Assembly: GCA_947503145.1 (NCBI GenBank)
Contig: CANNCP010000008.1
Coordinates: forward strand, 1-64,000
Direction: 5' to 3'
Length of the DNA: 64,000 bases
Source of the DNA: an uncultured Roseovarius sp.
GTDB lineage: Bacteria > Pseudomonadota > Alphaproteobacteria > Rhodobacterales > Rhodobacteraceae
Below, piece by piece: positions 25,688 to 34,272 of this stretch. Made by a program: the position numbers and the translations under genes. Position 1 is the stretch's first letter; each line of letters starts with the position of its first letter. A model generated the notes under the pieces. The model searched no databases. It saw nothing but the letters and a program-made list of their open reading frames with translations, and was not told the origin of the DNA.

Positions 25688-26444
25688 CACGCACTCTATT
25701 AAAGAGCTTTGGCTTGTGGGGATCGGAACAGGCAGCCCCGCTCATGTGACGCTAGAGGGCATGCAAGCCCTGCGTGACGCCGCTGTTATCCTGGTGCCGG
25801 ACAAGGGTGCCGGCAAGGATGATCTGGCGGCAATGCGCCATAACATTTTGGCGGCTAGCGGCACTAAGGCACGAGTCATCAACTTTAATTACCCGGTGCG
25901 CGATACGGGCCTGCCGTATCAGGAGCGGGTCATGCTTTGGCATGATGAAATAGCTGTGCGCTGGCAAAAGGCAATGGTCGAGGCAGACCAAAAAGGCCCG
26001 GTTGCGCTGCTGGTTTGGGGGGATCCGTCGCTATACGATAGCACTTTGCGCATAGCTGAGCGGTTGGTGCCTGCTCCGCAGCTTCGTGTCGTTCCGGGCA
26101 TCACGGCTGTTCAGGCGCTGACGGCCGCACATGCGCTGCCGCTTAACACGATCAACGGCGCGGTGACGATAACCACGGGGCGGCGATTGCGTGATTACGG
26201 CTGGCCAGATGGGGCAGAAACTCTGGCTGTTATGCTTGATGCAACCTGTGCATTTCAGGACATGCCGGCAGACGCACATATATGGTGGGGTGCTTTTCTG
26301 GCCATGCCCGAACAGATTTTGGCCAAGGGCCGCATCGGTGATGTTGCCGCACGAATAGTATCAATGCGCGAGAGTGCGCGCGCCCGACATGGCTGGATAA
26401 TGGACAGCTATCTCATGCGGGGATCACCTGTTGGAAAATCATGA
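25668..26444 (+). CDS. cobF: Precorrin-6A synthase (deacetylating) CobF
   Basis: A 258-residue SAM methyltransferase that methylates C-1 of precorrin-5 with loss of acetate; it is specific to the aerobic pathway. ELWLVGIGTGSPAHVTLEGM is the N-terminal motif. ILVPDKGAGKDDLAAMR, VALLVWGDPSLYDSTLRIAE (about 111-130) and VVPGITAVQALTAAHALPLN are CobF blocks. The start is placed at the TTG at 25668, which follows GGGGGAGG; the frame is also open upstream within cobA (ATG at 25620). It is the last gene of the operon. No intrinsic terminator is visible directly after it. Confidence 0.93.
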   Translation: MNPAQTDTHSIKELWLVGIGTGSPAHVTLEGMQALRDAAVILVPDKGAGKDDLAAMRHNILAASGTKARVINFNYPVRDTGLPYQERVMLWHDEIAVRWQKAMVEADQKGPVALLVWGDPSLYDSTLRIAERLVPAPQLRVVPGITAVQALTAAHALPLNTINGAVTITTGRRLRDYGWPDGAETLAVMLDATCAFQDMPADAHIWWGAFLAMPEQILAKGRIGDVAARIVSMRESARARHGWIMDSYLMRGSPVGKS

Positions 26445-26825
26445 CAGGTAATCCCCCCGAAATTAAGGGGCTTCATGAGTAGAGCTATCTAAGGCGGAAC
26501 GCTTTGGGCAAGATATCTGAGCAGATTCATGATGAAGAGCGGACGATTCAGCGGAAACCGGCGGAGGGCGGTGTGCCGGTCGAAGCTCCGCGGCATGGGG
26601 CTTTGCCCCGGCAGCTTCACACAGTGCATCCGCTACCCGGCAGCCGGCCCCCGCGCTGTCCTGGAACAAGTTTCGCGATACCTGTCGAGGTTCCCTTTCG
26701 TGGTCGCTCCGGTTTGCAGATTTCCCTCTTGATTCCGTATGTTATATTTCGCACCTTGCTGAGGTTACGTGTGTCTGCAAAGTGTGCTTTCAAAAAACGA
26801 GCGCCAACAACCGGGAGAAAAATAT
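26445..26825 (+). other. Long untranslated interval upstream of the NMT1-type transporter
   Basis: No gene recognised. Two stem-loops are visible: ACCGGC/GCCGGT (26557-26562 with 26575-26580), and a larger one closed by GAAGCT/AGCTTC (26582-26587 with 26613-26618) enclosing GGGGC-TTT-GCCCC (26597-26609). No U-tract follows either. The 3' part (about 26740-26755) is AT-rich, with TTATATT as a possible -10 region for the downstream operon. I searched by eye for TPP and cobalamin riboswitch cores and found neither. Confidence 0.45.
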
Positions 26826-27848
26826 ATGAAGTATCTACAAATGAAGCAACTTCTAGCCTCATGCGCTTTAGTAACAGCAACATTTGGCGCCAGCCTGGCA
26901 CAGGCAGAGACCAACATGCCCTTTGCGCTAGATTGGAAGTTTGAAGGGCCGGCCGCACCTTATTTCCTGTCAATCGACAACGGCCATTTCGCGGCTGAGG
27001 GGCTTTCGGTCACCATTTCCGAAGGGGCGGGCTCTCTCGATGCCATTCCAAAGGTTGCCACTGGCGCCTATCCTGTGGGCTTTGCCGATATGGCATCCTT
27101 GATGAAATTCATCGACCAGAACCCCGGCGCGCCGGTCACTGCGGTGATGATGGTCTATGACAAGCCCTCCTTTTCTATTGTCGGGCGCAAATCACTGGGG
27201 ATCGAAAAACCCTCTGATCTGGAAGGCAAGATTCTGGGCGCACCGCCTCCGGATGGCGCTTGGGCGCAGTTCCCGATCTTTGCTGCAGAGAATGATATCG
27301 ACGTCTCAAAAGTAACGGTTGAACCCGTGGGCTTCCCGACCCGAGAGCCGATGCTGGCCGAAGGCAAGGTCGCCTCTGTCACCGGGTTTTCCTTTACCTC
27401 ATCGCTCAATACGATCCGTCTTGGCGTGCCAGAGGATGATATCACTGTCATGCTGATGGCCAATCACGGGCTCGCCCTTTATGGCAACGCCGTGATTGTG
27501 AACACCGACTTTGCCAAGGATAACCCCGATGCCGTGAAGGGGTTTGTGCGCGCTGTCGCGGCCGGTTGGAAGGATGCGATTGCTGATCCCGCAGCAGCCG
27601 CCAAGGTACTGGCCGCCCATAACCCGGCTATGGATATTGATTTTGAAACCCGGCGCCTGAAGATGTCGATAGATGACAACGTGCTGACTGAATACGTCAA
27701 GGAACATGGCATGGGTGGTATCGACATCGATCGCATGGACAAGTCGATCGAGCAGATGAAAATGGTGTATGAATTCACGAACACACCTGATCGGGATCTG
27801 TATTTTGACTCCAGCTTTCTTCCCGAGGAACCTCTTGGGATTGACTGA
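26826..27848 (+). CDS. ABC transporter substrate-binding protein, NMT1/THI5-SsuA family
   Basis: A 340-residue periplasmic binding protein with a Sec signal: MKYLQMKQLLASCALVTATF, then GASLAQAE, cleaved near residue 26. FALDWKFEGPAAPYFLSIDNGHFAAEGL is close to the NMT1 pattern (D.. p.. p.y.A...G.F.. eGL) and is followed by VTISEGAGSLDAIPKVATGA. GILGAPPPDGAW and AVIVNTDFAKDNPDAVKGFV are further family blocks. Such systems import thiamine precursors, taurine, sulfonates, nitrate or riboflavin-type ligands. The CCCFC motif of Thi5 is absent and no riboswitch identifies the ligand. GGGAG precedes the ATG. It heads a three-gene importer operon. Confidence 0.85.
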   Translation: MKYLQMKQLLASCALVTATFGASLAQAETNMPFALDWKFEGPAAPYFLSIDNGHFAAEGLSVTISEGAGSLDAIPKVATGAYPVGFADMASLMKFIDQNPGAPVTAVMMVYDKPSFSIVGRKSLGIEKPSDLEGKILGAPPPDGAWAQFPIFAAENDIDVSKVTVEPVGFPTREPMLAEGKVASVTGFSFTSSLNTIRLGVPEDDITVMLMANHGLALYGNAVIVNTDFAKDNPDAVKGFVRAVAAGWKDAIADPAAAAKVLAAHNPAMDIDFETRRLKMSIDDNVLTEYVKEHGMGGIDIDRMDKSIEQMKMVYEFTNTPDRDLYFDSSFLPEEPLGID

Positions 27849-27911
27849 TCGAGACCGGCCTTCGTCGCTTTGGATGCGACGAAGGTCAATCCTTTCCTGA
27901 AAGTTGCTTGC

Positions 27912-28694
27912 ATGAATCTTATTGAAACGAAGGGCGTTCATCACGCCTACAAGACCCCTATGGGGCCGCTCCCGGTTCTGGCCGGATTGGATATGGCCAT
28001 CCCCGAAAGCAGTTTTTGCGCTGTCGTCGGGCCTTCGGGCTGCGGCAAGTCCACGCTGACACGGCTGATTGCGGGCCTGCTGATCCCGGATGAAGGGGAG
28101 GTCTGGCTGGACGGTGAACTGGTCAAATCACCGCGCAAGACCGTTGGCATGGCGTTTCAGAACCCGGTGCTGCTGGAATGGCGCAATATTTTGGAAAACG
28201 TCATTCTGCCGCTGGAGATTGTCGCCCCTGGAATGCCGCGCAAACAGCGTGTTGATCGGGCGATGGAATTGCTGGAAATGGTCGGGCTGAAGGGGTTTGA
28301 AAACAAACGCCCCAGCGAGCTTTCGGGCGGGATGCGCCAGCGCGCCTCGCTTTGCCGTTCCATCGTTCACAAGCCGAGAGTGCTTATCATGGACGAACCC
28401 TTTGGTGCGCTTGATGCATTTACCCGCGAAGATCTGTGGCAGACCATGCGCGAACTGCGCGCCGCCGAACCGTTCACCGGGGTTTTGATCACCCATGATC
28501 TGCGCGAAAGTGTCTATCTTGGCGATCAGGTCGTTGTGCTATCGGATCGCCCTGCCTGCACGCAATATGTGCTGGATGTGGACCTGCCGGACAAGCGGCC
28601 CCTGGACATTCTCTATACGCCGGAGGTTGGCGATATGCTGCATGATTTACGCAACCAGATCAGCATCGCCCAAAACCGTGGCGAGGTGGCGTGA
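27912..28694 (+). CDS. ABC transporter ATP-binding protein, NitT/TauT/SsuB type
   Basis: A 260-residue ATPase of the nitrate/taurine/sulfonate subfamily. Walker A VGPSGCGKSTL is at about 40-48, the LSGGMRQRASLCRSIV signature at about 137, and Walker B VLIMDEPFGALDAFTRE at about 157. The D-loop GALDAFTRE and the TRLIAGLLIPDEGEVWLDG stretch are typical of SsuB/TauB. The start MNLIETKGVHHAY at 27912 is chosen; the upstream frame to 27870 adds 14 unaligned residues. It lies 63 bases after the binding-protein gene and overlaps the permease gene by one base. Confidence 0.9.
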   Translation: MNLIETKGVHHAYKTPMGPLPVLAGLDMAIPESSFCAVVGPSGCGKSTLTRLIAGLLIPDEGEVWLDGELVKSPRKTVGMAFQNPVLLEWRNILENVILPLEIVAPGMPRKQRVDRAMELLEMVGLKGFENKRPSELSGGMRQRASLCRSIVHKPRVLIMDEPFGALDAFTREDLWQTMRELRAAEPFTGVLITHDLRESVYLGDQVVVLSDRPACTQYVLDVDLPDKRPLDILYTPEVGDMLHDLRNQISIAQNRGEVA

Positions 28695-29458
28695 TGAACA
28701 CCCTGAGCAAAATTCTCGTGCCGGTCGCATCTGTCCTGATATTCCTGCTGCTTTGGGAGGGTCTGGTTTGGATCAATGACTGGCCCAAATACAAGATGGC
28801 GGCTCCGTCCGACCTGCCGGCTGCCTTCTGGAAGTTCCGCTGGTTGTTCCTTGAAATGGGCTGGCAGACGCTGTGGCGTACTGTGGTCGGGCTGGTTCTG
28901 GCCGTGCTCCTTGGCGGCGGTTTGGGTATGATCATGGGGCTGTCGCAAATGATACGAAGTGCGCTTTACCCTTTGCTGGTTGGCTTTAACGCCATCCCGA
29001 AGGCGACCTTGGTGCCGGTCATCGCGCTGATTTTCATTGGTGAGCATGACTTCAATACTGTCTTGATGGCAGTGATGATCTCTTTCTTTCCCATCGCGGT
29101 TTCGGTCAGCATCGGTCTATCGACGTTGGAACCCGAATATCGCGATATCCTGCGCGCGCTTGGTGCATCCCGTTTCACCATTTTTCGCAAGATCGCCTTG
29201 CCCAAAACCCTGCCCGAATTTTTCGGCGCGCTGAAAGTATCGGTTACGCTGGCCTTTATCGGGACCAACCTTGTGGAGATCGTCTCTCCGCATGGGCGCG
29301 GGCTCGGGGCCTTGTTCGATTCGGGGAAAACCAATGGCGATTACCCGCTGATGTTCGCGGTTCTGATTGCCTTGGCGATCTTGGGTATCTTCCTTTACTA
29401 CGTGGTCGTGAGCTTGGAACGTATCTTCGCAGGCTGGGCCGAACGCCCGCAAAGCTAA
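28694..29458 (+). CDS. ABC transporter permease, NitT/TauT/SsuC type
   Basis: A 254-residue permease with about six hydrophobic helices and the BPD_transp_1 fold. The EAA loop ALGASRFTIFRKIALPKTLP (about 155-174) contacts the ATPase. LLVGFNAIPKATLVPVIALIF and IGTNLVEIVSPHGRGLG are SsuC/TauC-like. The ATG at 28694 shares a base with the ATPase stop (TGATG); a GTG at 28691 is the alternative. With the preceding two genes it forms a complete single-permease importer (probably a homodimer). Confidence 0.9.
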   Translation: MNTLSKILVPVASVLIFLLLWEGLVWINDWPKYKMAAPSDLPAAFWKFRWLFLEMGWQTLWRTVVGLVLAVLLGGGLGMIMGLSQMIRSALYPLLVGFNAIPKATLVPVIALIFIGEHDFNTVLMAVMISFFPIAVSVSIGLSTLEPEYRDILRALGASRFTIFRKIALPKTLPEFFGALKVSVTLAFIGTNLVEIVSPHGRGLGALFDSGKTNGDYPLMFAVLIALAILGIFLYYVVVSLERIFAGWAERPQS

Positions 29459-29584
29459 GCACAACCGATTACGTGCAAACGGTGTTTGTCAAAGGAGTTT
29501 CCTGCCGATTCCATGCGAAGTCCACGGCGCAACACCGCGTTCGAAGCTTGCCCCTCTCGGGACATTGCTTCGCAATACCCTGCC

Positions 29585-29657
29585 GGGCAGTGGATCGCTG
29601 TATGAGAGTTCGGACGGCGTGCGTGATTTTGGCGCTCCCGTGAAGTATTTGTCCCAT
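29585..29657 (-). mobile_element. IS481-family transposase N-terminal remnant
   Basis: On the minus strand from 29657 the frame reads MGQILHGSAKITHAVR, then LIQRS, matching the highly conserved start of IS481-type transposases (MGQVLHGSA.TT.AVR.AIQ.S). After about 23 codons the similarity stops and no HTH or DDE region follows. It is a short fossil in the spacer between two convergent transcription units. Confidence 0.55.
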
Positions 29658-29729
29658 AGTGCATCCTTCTGATGATTACAGATCAGCAGACTATCGCATG
29701 CCGGGACTGAACACCCAGGTCGCGCGCAT

Positions 29730-29757
29730 AAAAAGGCCGAGCATATCTTGCTCGGCC
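29730..29757 (-). terminator. Rho-independent terminator on the minus strand
   Basis: GGCCGAGCA (29735-29743) and TGCTCGGCC (29749-29757) form a perfect 9-bp stem with a 5-base loop. Read on the minus strand it is followed by five U (A-tract 29730-29734). It lies about 200 bases beyond the gatB stop and is the probable end of the gatB transcript. Confidence 0.8.
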
Positions 29758-29845
29758 AACTCGCTTTCAGGTTAACAAAAACTGGCTCAATATCTGCACT
29801 GAGGCCGCTTGCGACCTTGAGGCTGCGCGCGACGCTCATGTATTG

Positions 29846-29896
29846 CGCTGCATTCCGCCAAAAGCAGTGAGACAGGTTTTTGGCGGGACGCTTTAG
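29846..29896. repeat. 51-bp palindromic repeat, copy A
   Basis: Shares 44 of 51 positions with 43614-43664. The stem is CCGCCAAAA paired with TTTTGGCGG. Relative to copy B the innermost C-G pair is swapped to G-C on both sides. Both copies lie between convergent genes. Confidence 0.75.
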
Positions 29897-29952
29897 GACA
29901 AAACTAACCGAAACGCGCGCCTATGACGCGACCCAAAGCCACACATGATTTT

Positions 29953-31464
29953 CTACAGCCCCAGCCGCGCCGCGACGATCTGGTTGACGGCCTTGGGGTT
30001 GGCCTTGCCGCCCATCGCCTTCATCACCTGACCGACGAACCAGCCGGCCAGTTTGGGGTTGGCCTGTGCCTTTTCCACCTGGGCGGGATTATCGGCGATG
30101 ATCTGGTCCACTGCGGCCTCGATGGCGCCGGTGTCGGTGACCTGTTTCATGCCACGTTTCTCAACGATATCAGCGGGGTTGCCGCCGTCTGTATAGACGA
30201 TCTCGAACAGGTCTTTGGCGATCTTGCCGCTGATCGCGTCCGAAGCGATCAGGTCCACGATCCCGCCCAGCTGCGCCGGGCTGACCGGGCTGGCGGTGAT
30301 GTCCGCGCCCTCTTTCTTGAGCCGGCCGAATAGTTCGTTGATCACCCAGTTCGCCACCAGCTTGCCGTCGCGGCCCTGTGCGGCGGCCTCAAAGTAACCG
30401 GCGCTTTCCAGATCGGCGGTCAGTACCGAGGCGTCATATTCGCTCAGGTTGAAATCATTGACAAAGCGCGACTTCTTCTCATCCGGAAGCTCGGGAAGGG
30501 AGGCTTTGATGTCGTCCACCCACGCCTGTTCGATCTCTAGCGGTAGCAAGTCGGGGTCAGGGAAATAGCGGTAATCATGCGCCTCTTCCTTGGACCGCAT
30601 CGAGCGGGTTTCGTTGCGGTCGGGATCATACAGCCGGGTCTCCTGATCGACCGATCCACCGGCCTCCAGAATGCCGATCTGGCGGCGTGCCTCGACGTCG
30701 ATGGCCATCTGGATGAACCGCGTGGAGTTCATGTTCTTGATCTCGCACCGTGTGCCCAGATGGGAAAAGTCCTGTGTTTCCTGATACTTCTCGTACTGGC
30801 CCGGACGGCAGATGCTGACATTCACATCGGCGCGCAGATTGCCGTTCTGCATGTTGCCATCGCAGGTGCCCAGGTAGCGCAGGATCTGACGCATTTTCAG
30901 CACATAGGCCGCCGCCTCTTCGGGGCCGCGAATGTCGGGGCGGCTGACGATTTCCATCAGGCAGACGCCGGTGCGGTTGAGGTCGACAAAGGACATGTTG
31001 GGGTCCATGTCGTGAATGGATTTGCCCGCGTCCTGCTCCATGTGGATCCGCTCGATCCGCACCAGCCGCGCGATGCCCGGCTCCATGTCCACCAGCACCT
31101 CACCCTCGCCCACGATCGGGTGGTAGAGCTGGCTGATCTGATAGCCCTGCGGCAGGTCGGGGTAGAAGTAATTCTTGCGGTCAAAGGCAGATTTCAGGTT
31201 GATCTGCGCCTTGAGGCCGAGGCCGGTACGCACCGCCTGCTCGATGCAGAATTCGTTGATCACGGGCAGCATGCCCGGCATCGCCGCATCGACGAAAGCA
31301 ACATTCGAGTTGGGCTCGGCGCCGAACCGGGTGGAGGCACCCGAGAACAGCTTGGCCTTCGAGGATACCTGGGCATGCACCTCCATGCCGATGACCAGTT
31401 CCCAGTCGTATTTTGCCCCTGCGATCACGCGTGGTTTGGGGGTCTCGTATGTCAGATCAAGCAT
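29953..31464 (-). CDS. gatB: Aspartyl/glutamyl-tRNA amidotransferase subunit B, GatB
   Basis: The 503-residue tRNA-binding kinase/transamidase subunit of GatCAB, which converts Glu-tRNA(Gln) and Asp-tRNA(Asn) to their amidated forms. [22 protein letters not shown] (about 21-42) is the GatB signature, followed by FAPN-region [26 protein letters not shown] (about 116-128) and [21 protein letters not shown]. The C-terminal YqeY-like tail (about 350-503) ends [14 protein letters not shown]. gatA and gatC are not adjacent. It is transcribed divergently from the HxlR regulator. Confidence 0.96.
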   Translation of the reverse strand: MLDLTYETPKPRVIAGAKYDWELVIGMEVHAQVSSKAKLFSGASTRFGAEPNSNVAFVDAAMPGMLPVINEFCIEQAVRTGLGLKAQINLKSAFDRKNYFYPDLPQGYQISQLYHPIVGEGEVLVDMEPGIARLVRIERIHMEQDAGKSIHDMDPNMSFVDLNRTGVCLMEIVSRPDIRGPEEAAAYVLKMRQILRYLGTCDGNMQNGNLRADVNVSICRPGQYEKYQETQDFSHLGTRCEIKNMNSTRFIQMAIDVEARRQIGILEAGGSVDQETRLYDPDRNETRSMRSKEEAHDYRYFPDPDLLPLEIEQAWVDDIKASLPELPDEKKSRFVNDFNLSEYDASVLTADLESAGYFEAAAQGRDGKLVANWVINELFGRLKKEGADITASPVSPAQLGGIVDLIASDAISGKIAKDLFEIVYTDGGNPADIVEKRGMKQVTDTGAIEAAVDQIIADNPAQVEKAQANPKLAGWFVGQVMKAMGGKANPKAVNQIVAARLGL

Positions 31465-31661
31465 GGCTGCCCTCTTGTGTCACGTGATCAGCGTTCTAGG
31501 GCAGCGTGCGAAAGGGGGCAAGAGCCTGCTCGCAGGAGCCACGCCGGACGGTCGGTGCGGGTGGAAATTGGCAAAGCGGGTAAAAATTAACAAAAACGTG
31601 ACAAAGCGCAGTGGTGGGGCGAAATGCGATTGCAAAGTACCTCAAAGGTTGTTTCCTTGGT

Positions 31662-31680
31662 ATACACTGACACAGTGTAT
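31662..31680. promoter_or_regulatory. Operator-like palindrome upstream of the HxlR gene
   Basis: ATACACTG (31662-31669), three bases, then CAGTGTAT (31673-31680): a perfect palindrome 20 bases before the HxlR-family start codon and inside the gatB-hxlR divergent spacer. HxlR regulators commonly bind such sites to control themselves or a neighbour. Autoregulation is inferred. Confidence 0.55.
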
Positions 31681-31699
31681 GTTTTTTATCAGGGACCCT

Positions 31700-32026
31700 A
31701 TGAGTAAAATGGGTAAGAGTGAAGGAAACCAGCCGGCGCATGAGCGCGCGATTGAATTGATCGGTGACAAGTGGACGTTGCTGCTGGTCGCTGCGCTGCT
31801 GCACAATGGCCCCAGTCGTTTTCTGGATTTGCAGGATGGTCTGGGTGTCTCGCCCAATACCCTCTCGACACGTCTCAGGCGGATGGAAAAGGCCGGGCTT
31901 GTCGCGCGGCACCCCTATTCGGCGAAGCCGCCGCGGTCAGCGTACAAGCTGACGCAAGGCGGTTCTGCGCTCTCGCCGGTGCTGGAGGCGATACGGGTCT
32001 GGGCTTCGAAGAACGGCGCGGCATAG
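31700..32026 (+). CDS. HxlR-family winged-helix transcriptional regulator
   Basis: A 108-residue DNA-binding regulator. ERAIELIGDKWTLLLVAALL is the HxlR start (usually C.. .l.li.gkWt..Il..L). FLDLQDGLGVSPNTLSTRLRRMEKAGL spans the recognition helix, and the wing contains YSAKPPRSAYKLTQGG. The usual N-terminal redox cysteine of some HxlR proteins is absent (QPAHERA in its place), so thiol sensing is unlikely. The ATG at 31700 is chosen because it aligns with the family; the frame is open far upstream, antisense to gatB. The target genes are unknown. No partner gene follows on this strand. Confidence 0.85.
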   Translation: MSKMGKSEGNQPAHERAIELIGDKWTLLLVAALLHNGPSRFLDLQDGLGVSPNTLSTRLRRMEKAGLVARHPYSAKPPRSAYKLTQGGSALSPVLEAIRVWASKNGAA

Positions 32027-32134
32027 ATCGTTTGCCGGTCAAATATGCGCCCGGTGCCATGAGGCAGCGTTTGCAGAGCAAATGCTTTTGTGACACCGGG
32101 CAAATGCCATTGAACGCAACATGCCCGTAATACT

Positions 32135-33433
32135 TTAGGGCAAAGGCAGATGGTACATGCCCGCAGGCGAAAATGCGATGCTGCTGCCGTCGGCTATATC
32201 GTCGGCAAAGAACGACGCGATGGCACGCAGCGCGGTCTGGCGGCCTTCGCTGATGAGTGCGCGCCGCGACGGCAGGCGGGATGGCTGACCGGGGCAGTGC
32301 AGGGCCTGTGTCCAGACCAGCGGATGCAACTCGTGCAGATGATCCGACAAAATCCAGCGCAGATTGTCCTGTAGCGCGGCACGTGCGCCGGATACGGCAT
32401 GGGGCGCACCATCCTGCGGGCGCATCGATACGGCGCAGAAGGCGGCCAGCAGGTTCGCAGTGTGCTGATCGGGGCGGCGGGCCAGAATGTCGCGCAGCCC
32501 ATCCGCAAAAAATCCGGTATCCAGCAGGTCGAGCGCGTCCGCATCCATCGCCAGCGCATCGAGGTAGACCCAGGTGTAGGCCCCGGCGCCCCAGATATCG
32601 CCGGTGCGCGAGGCAGTGCGCCGCGCCTCCAGTTCCAGGCTTTTGTAATCGCCCAGACGGCTGGGCAGTAGCGCCTGACCGAGCGCGCGCATATGGCGCG
32701 GGCTTTCCGGGTCGAGGTCGATGAGATCCTCAAAGTCATCCGCCACATTGCGATCCGCTCTGGTCTGTGCCGCCAGCAGCGCGCATTCGGTCGCCGCAAG
32801 CGATGGGGCATTCTCGGCCAACCCGCTGAACGGCACCAGCAGATCGGCGGCACGATCGAAATGCGCCTTGAATTGTGCGGCCCGCATGCCGCGCGACTCG
32901 GTGAGGGGGGTGTCAGGGGCGTGGCGCCAGGCCCAGCCGATATCAATATGGGTCGCAGCGACGATCATCGCGCGTGCATAATCGTCCGGCGCGTCGGTCA
33001 GGATCGCTTCGAACGCGTCGATGCCGATGCCCGGTGGTGCCGTGCCCTCGAACAGCGCGTCTTCGGCCATCGCCACCACATCGCTGCGCGCCCCGAAGCT
33101 GAGCAGCATTGCCGCCGATTCGCCGCCCGGTGTCGCCGTGCGGGCCGCGTCGGCGGCGTGGATCGCCTCGGCCAGTTGATCCCATAGTTCCTGCCGGGCA
33201 AGCTTGAGCCCGCGATCCTGAAATTCAGCACGTGCCATCTCTTCGTCGGTGATCGGCATCGACGGCAGGATGATTCGGCGACTGAGCGAGTCGAGGTCGG
33301 CCCGGTCGATGCCGGGTCGCTGTGACGGGCGCCGCCCCAACAGACGCGGGAATGCACCGGACAGGGTGCGTGGCAGGCTCACACGGCCAATGAAACTTTG
33401 CGCGACAGTTGAGAAGGGAAAGGGGATTGGCAC
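32135..33433 (-). CDS. Conserved hypothetical protein, unknown function
   Basis: I do not recognise this 432-residue protein. It has no clear signal peptide or membrane segment, although the first 35 residues are hydrophobic and basic (PFPFSTVAQSFIGRVSLPRTL). The body is rich in Ala, Asp and Leu and looks largely alpha-helical, possibly TPR-like (for example DALAMDADALDLLDTGFF and ATECALLAAQTRADRNVADD). Coding quality is good: GC-rich third positions and few rare codons. The context gives no clue: it lies between the HxlR regulator (convergent) and a divergent lytic-transglycosylase gene. Repeated acidic helices suggest a scaffold or a modification-accessory protein, but this is a guess. Confidence 0.7.
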   Translation of the reverse strand: MPIPFPFSTVAQSFIGRVSLPRTLSGAFPRLLGRRPSQRPGIDRADLDSLSRRIILPSMPITDEEMARAEFQDRGLKLARQELWDQLAEAIHAADAARTATPGGESAAMLLSFGARSDVVAMAEDALFEGTAPPGIGIDAFEAILTDAPDDYARAMIVAATHIDIGWAWRHAPDTPLTESRGMRAAQFKAHFDRAADLLVPFSGLAENAPSLAATECALLAAQTRADRNVADDFEDLIDLDPESPRHMRALGQALLPSRLGDYKSLELEARRTASRTGDIWGAGAYTWVYLDALAMDADALDLLDTGFFADGLRDILARRPDQHTANLLAAFCAVSMRPQDGAPHAVSGARAALQDNLRWILSDHLHELHPLVWTQALHCPGQPSRLPSRRALISEGRQTALRAIASFFADDIADGSSIAFSPAGMYHLPLP

Positions 33434-33591
33434 GTGTTGTTCACCTCGAGTCAGGAGTGGGGATATCTGTTGACGTCAAAGATGCTCTGGCAATCGGGCC
33501 AAATCATGACACCGATTTGGAAATGCCAAGAAAAAATGGCCGCATGCCCGAGCATCATTGCCTTTGATCGCGTTTCCGACGATTATACCGG

Positions 33592-34269
33592 ATGATCCGT
33601 CTTGTACTTTGTATTTGCATGATAATTTCCGTTCCAGGCACGTCTGCTCAGAGCGAGGAAGGGGCATTGGGTCAGGTCAGCCCCGTCGCGCGCCCAACCG
33701 CAATCCCGCCAACCCGCTGGCAGCATCGGCCCGAGGCGGCACAATGGACACGTGGAGCGCTGGCCGCGCTGCAGGCCCATGGCAAGGCGCTGGAAAAGAC
33801 CGTGCCGCGTGATATCGCTGAATGGTGCCCGGGCTATGTGGCTGCCGCCCCGCCACAGCGCCGGGCCTTCTGGGTCGGGTTCCTGTCGGCGCTGGCCAAG
33901 CATGAGAGCACATACCGCCCCGACGCGGTGGGCGGCGGCGGCAGGTGGTACGGGCTGCTTCAGATTCTGCCCTCGACGGCGCGCGGCTATGGCTGTCGGG
34001 CGCGCTCGGGCTCGGCGCTCATGGACGGGGCGGCCAATCTCAGTTGTGCGATCCGCATCCTGGCAGTCACCGTTCCGCGCGATCAGGCCATCGGGCTGAA
34101 GGATCGGCGCTGGCTCGGGGTTGCGGCGGATTGGGGGCCGCTACGCTCGTCCCGCAAGCGGGCCGAGATGGCGGGCTGGCTGCGTCGGCAGGGGTTTTGC
34201 GCTGTGACCAGGTCACTGCGCCCCAAGGCCCGGCCGAAACCGGGGCCTGAGCCGACATCGCGCAATTGA
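33592..34269 (+). CDS. Lytic transglycosylase-like (SLT domain) secreted protein
   Basis: A 225-residue predicted periplasmic protein with a short signal peptide (MIRLVLCICMIISVPGTSAQ, cut near residue 20). FLSALAKHESTYRPDAVG (about 98-115) has the SLT catalytic Glu at about 105, and WYGLLQILPSTARGYGC is the following GLLQi.psTA motif. Such enzymes cleave peptidoglycan glycan strands between MurNAc and GlcNAc. Conserved cysteines (in EWCPGY, YGCRA, LSCAIR and GFCAV) suggest disulfides. The C-terminal tail is basic and Pro-rich. The domain is shorter than in Slt70, consistent with a small stand-alone enzyme. Confidence 0.8.
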   Translation: MIRLVLCICMIISVPGTSAQSEEGALGQVSPVARPTAIPPTRWQHRPEAAQWTRGALAALQAHGKALEKTVPRDIAEWCPGYVAAAPPQRRAFWVGFLSALAKHESTYRPDAVGGGGRWYGLLQILPSTARGYGCRARSGSALMDGAANLSCAIRILAVTVPRDQAIGLKDRRWLGVAADWGPLRSSRKRAEMAGWLRRQGFCAVTRSLRPKARPKPGPEPTSRN

Positions 34270-34272
34270 GCG

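Larger units (their letters stand above)
29459..29952. other. Convergent intergenic spacer between permease and gatB
   Basis: No complete gene. It contains the IS481 remnant (29585-29657), a minus-strand terminator (29730-29757) and one copy of a 51-bp palindromic repeat (29846-29896). Other open frames here (for example a minus-strand frame at 29489-29839) run across these elements and have no recognisable protein features. Confidence 0.6.

Noticed and set aside
26490..26506. GGCGGAACGCTTT as a third copy of the 51-bp palindromic repeat
   Set aside because: Only about 13 bases match the 3' end of copy B, and the partner stem is missing.
26445..26825. Possible TPP or second cobalamin riboswitch before the NMT1-type transporter
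   Set aside because: Neither the CUGAGA/ACCUGAU core of TPP nor the B12 box and its partner elements are present on either strand.
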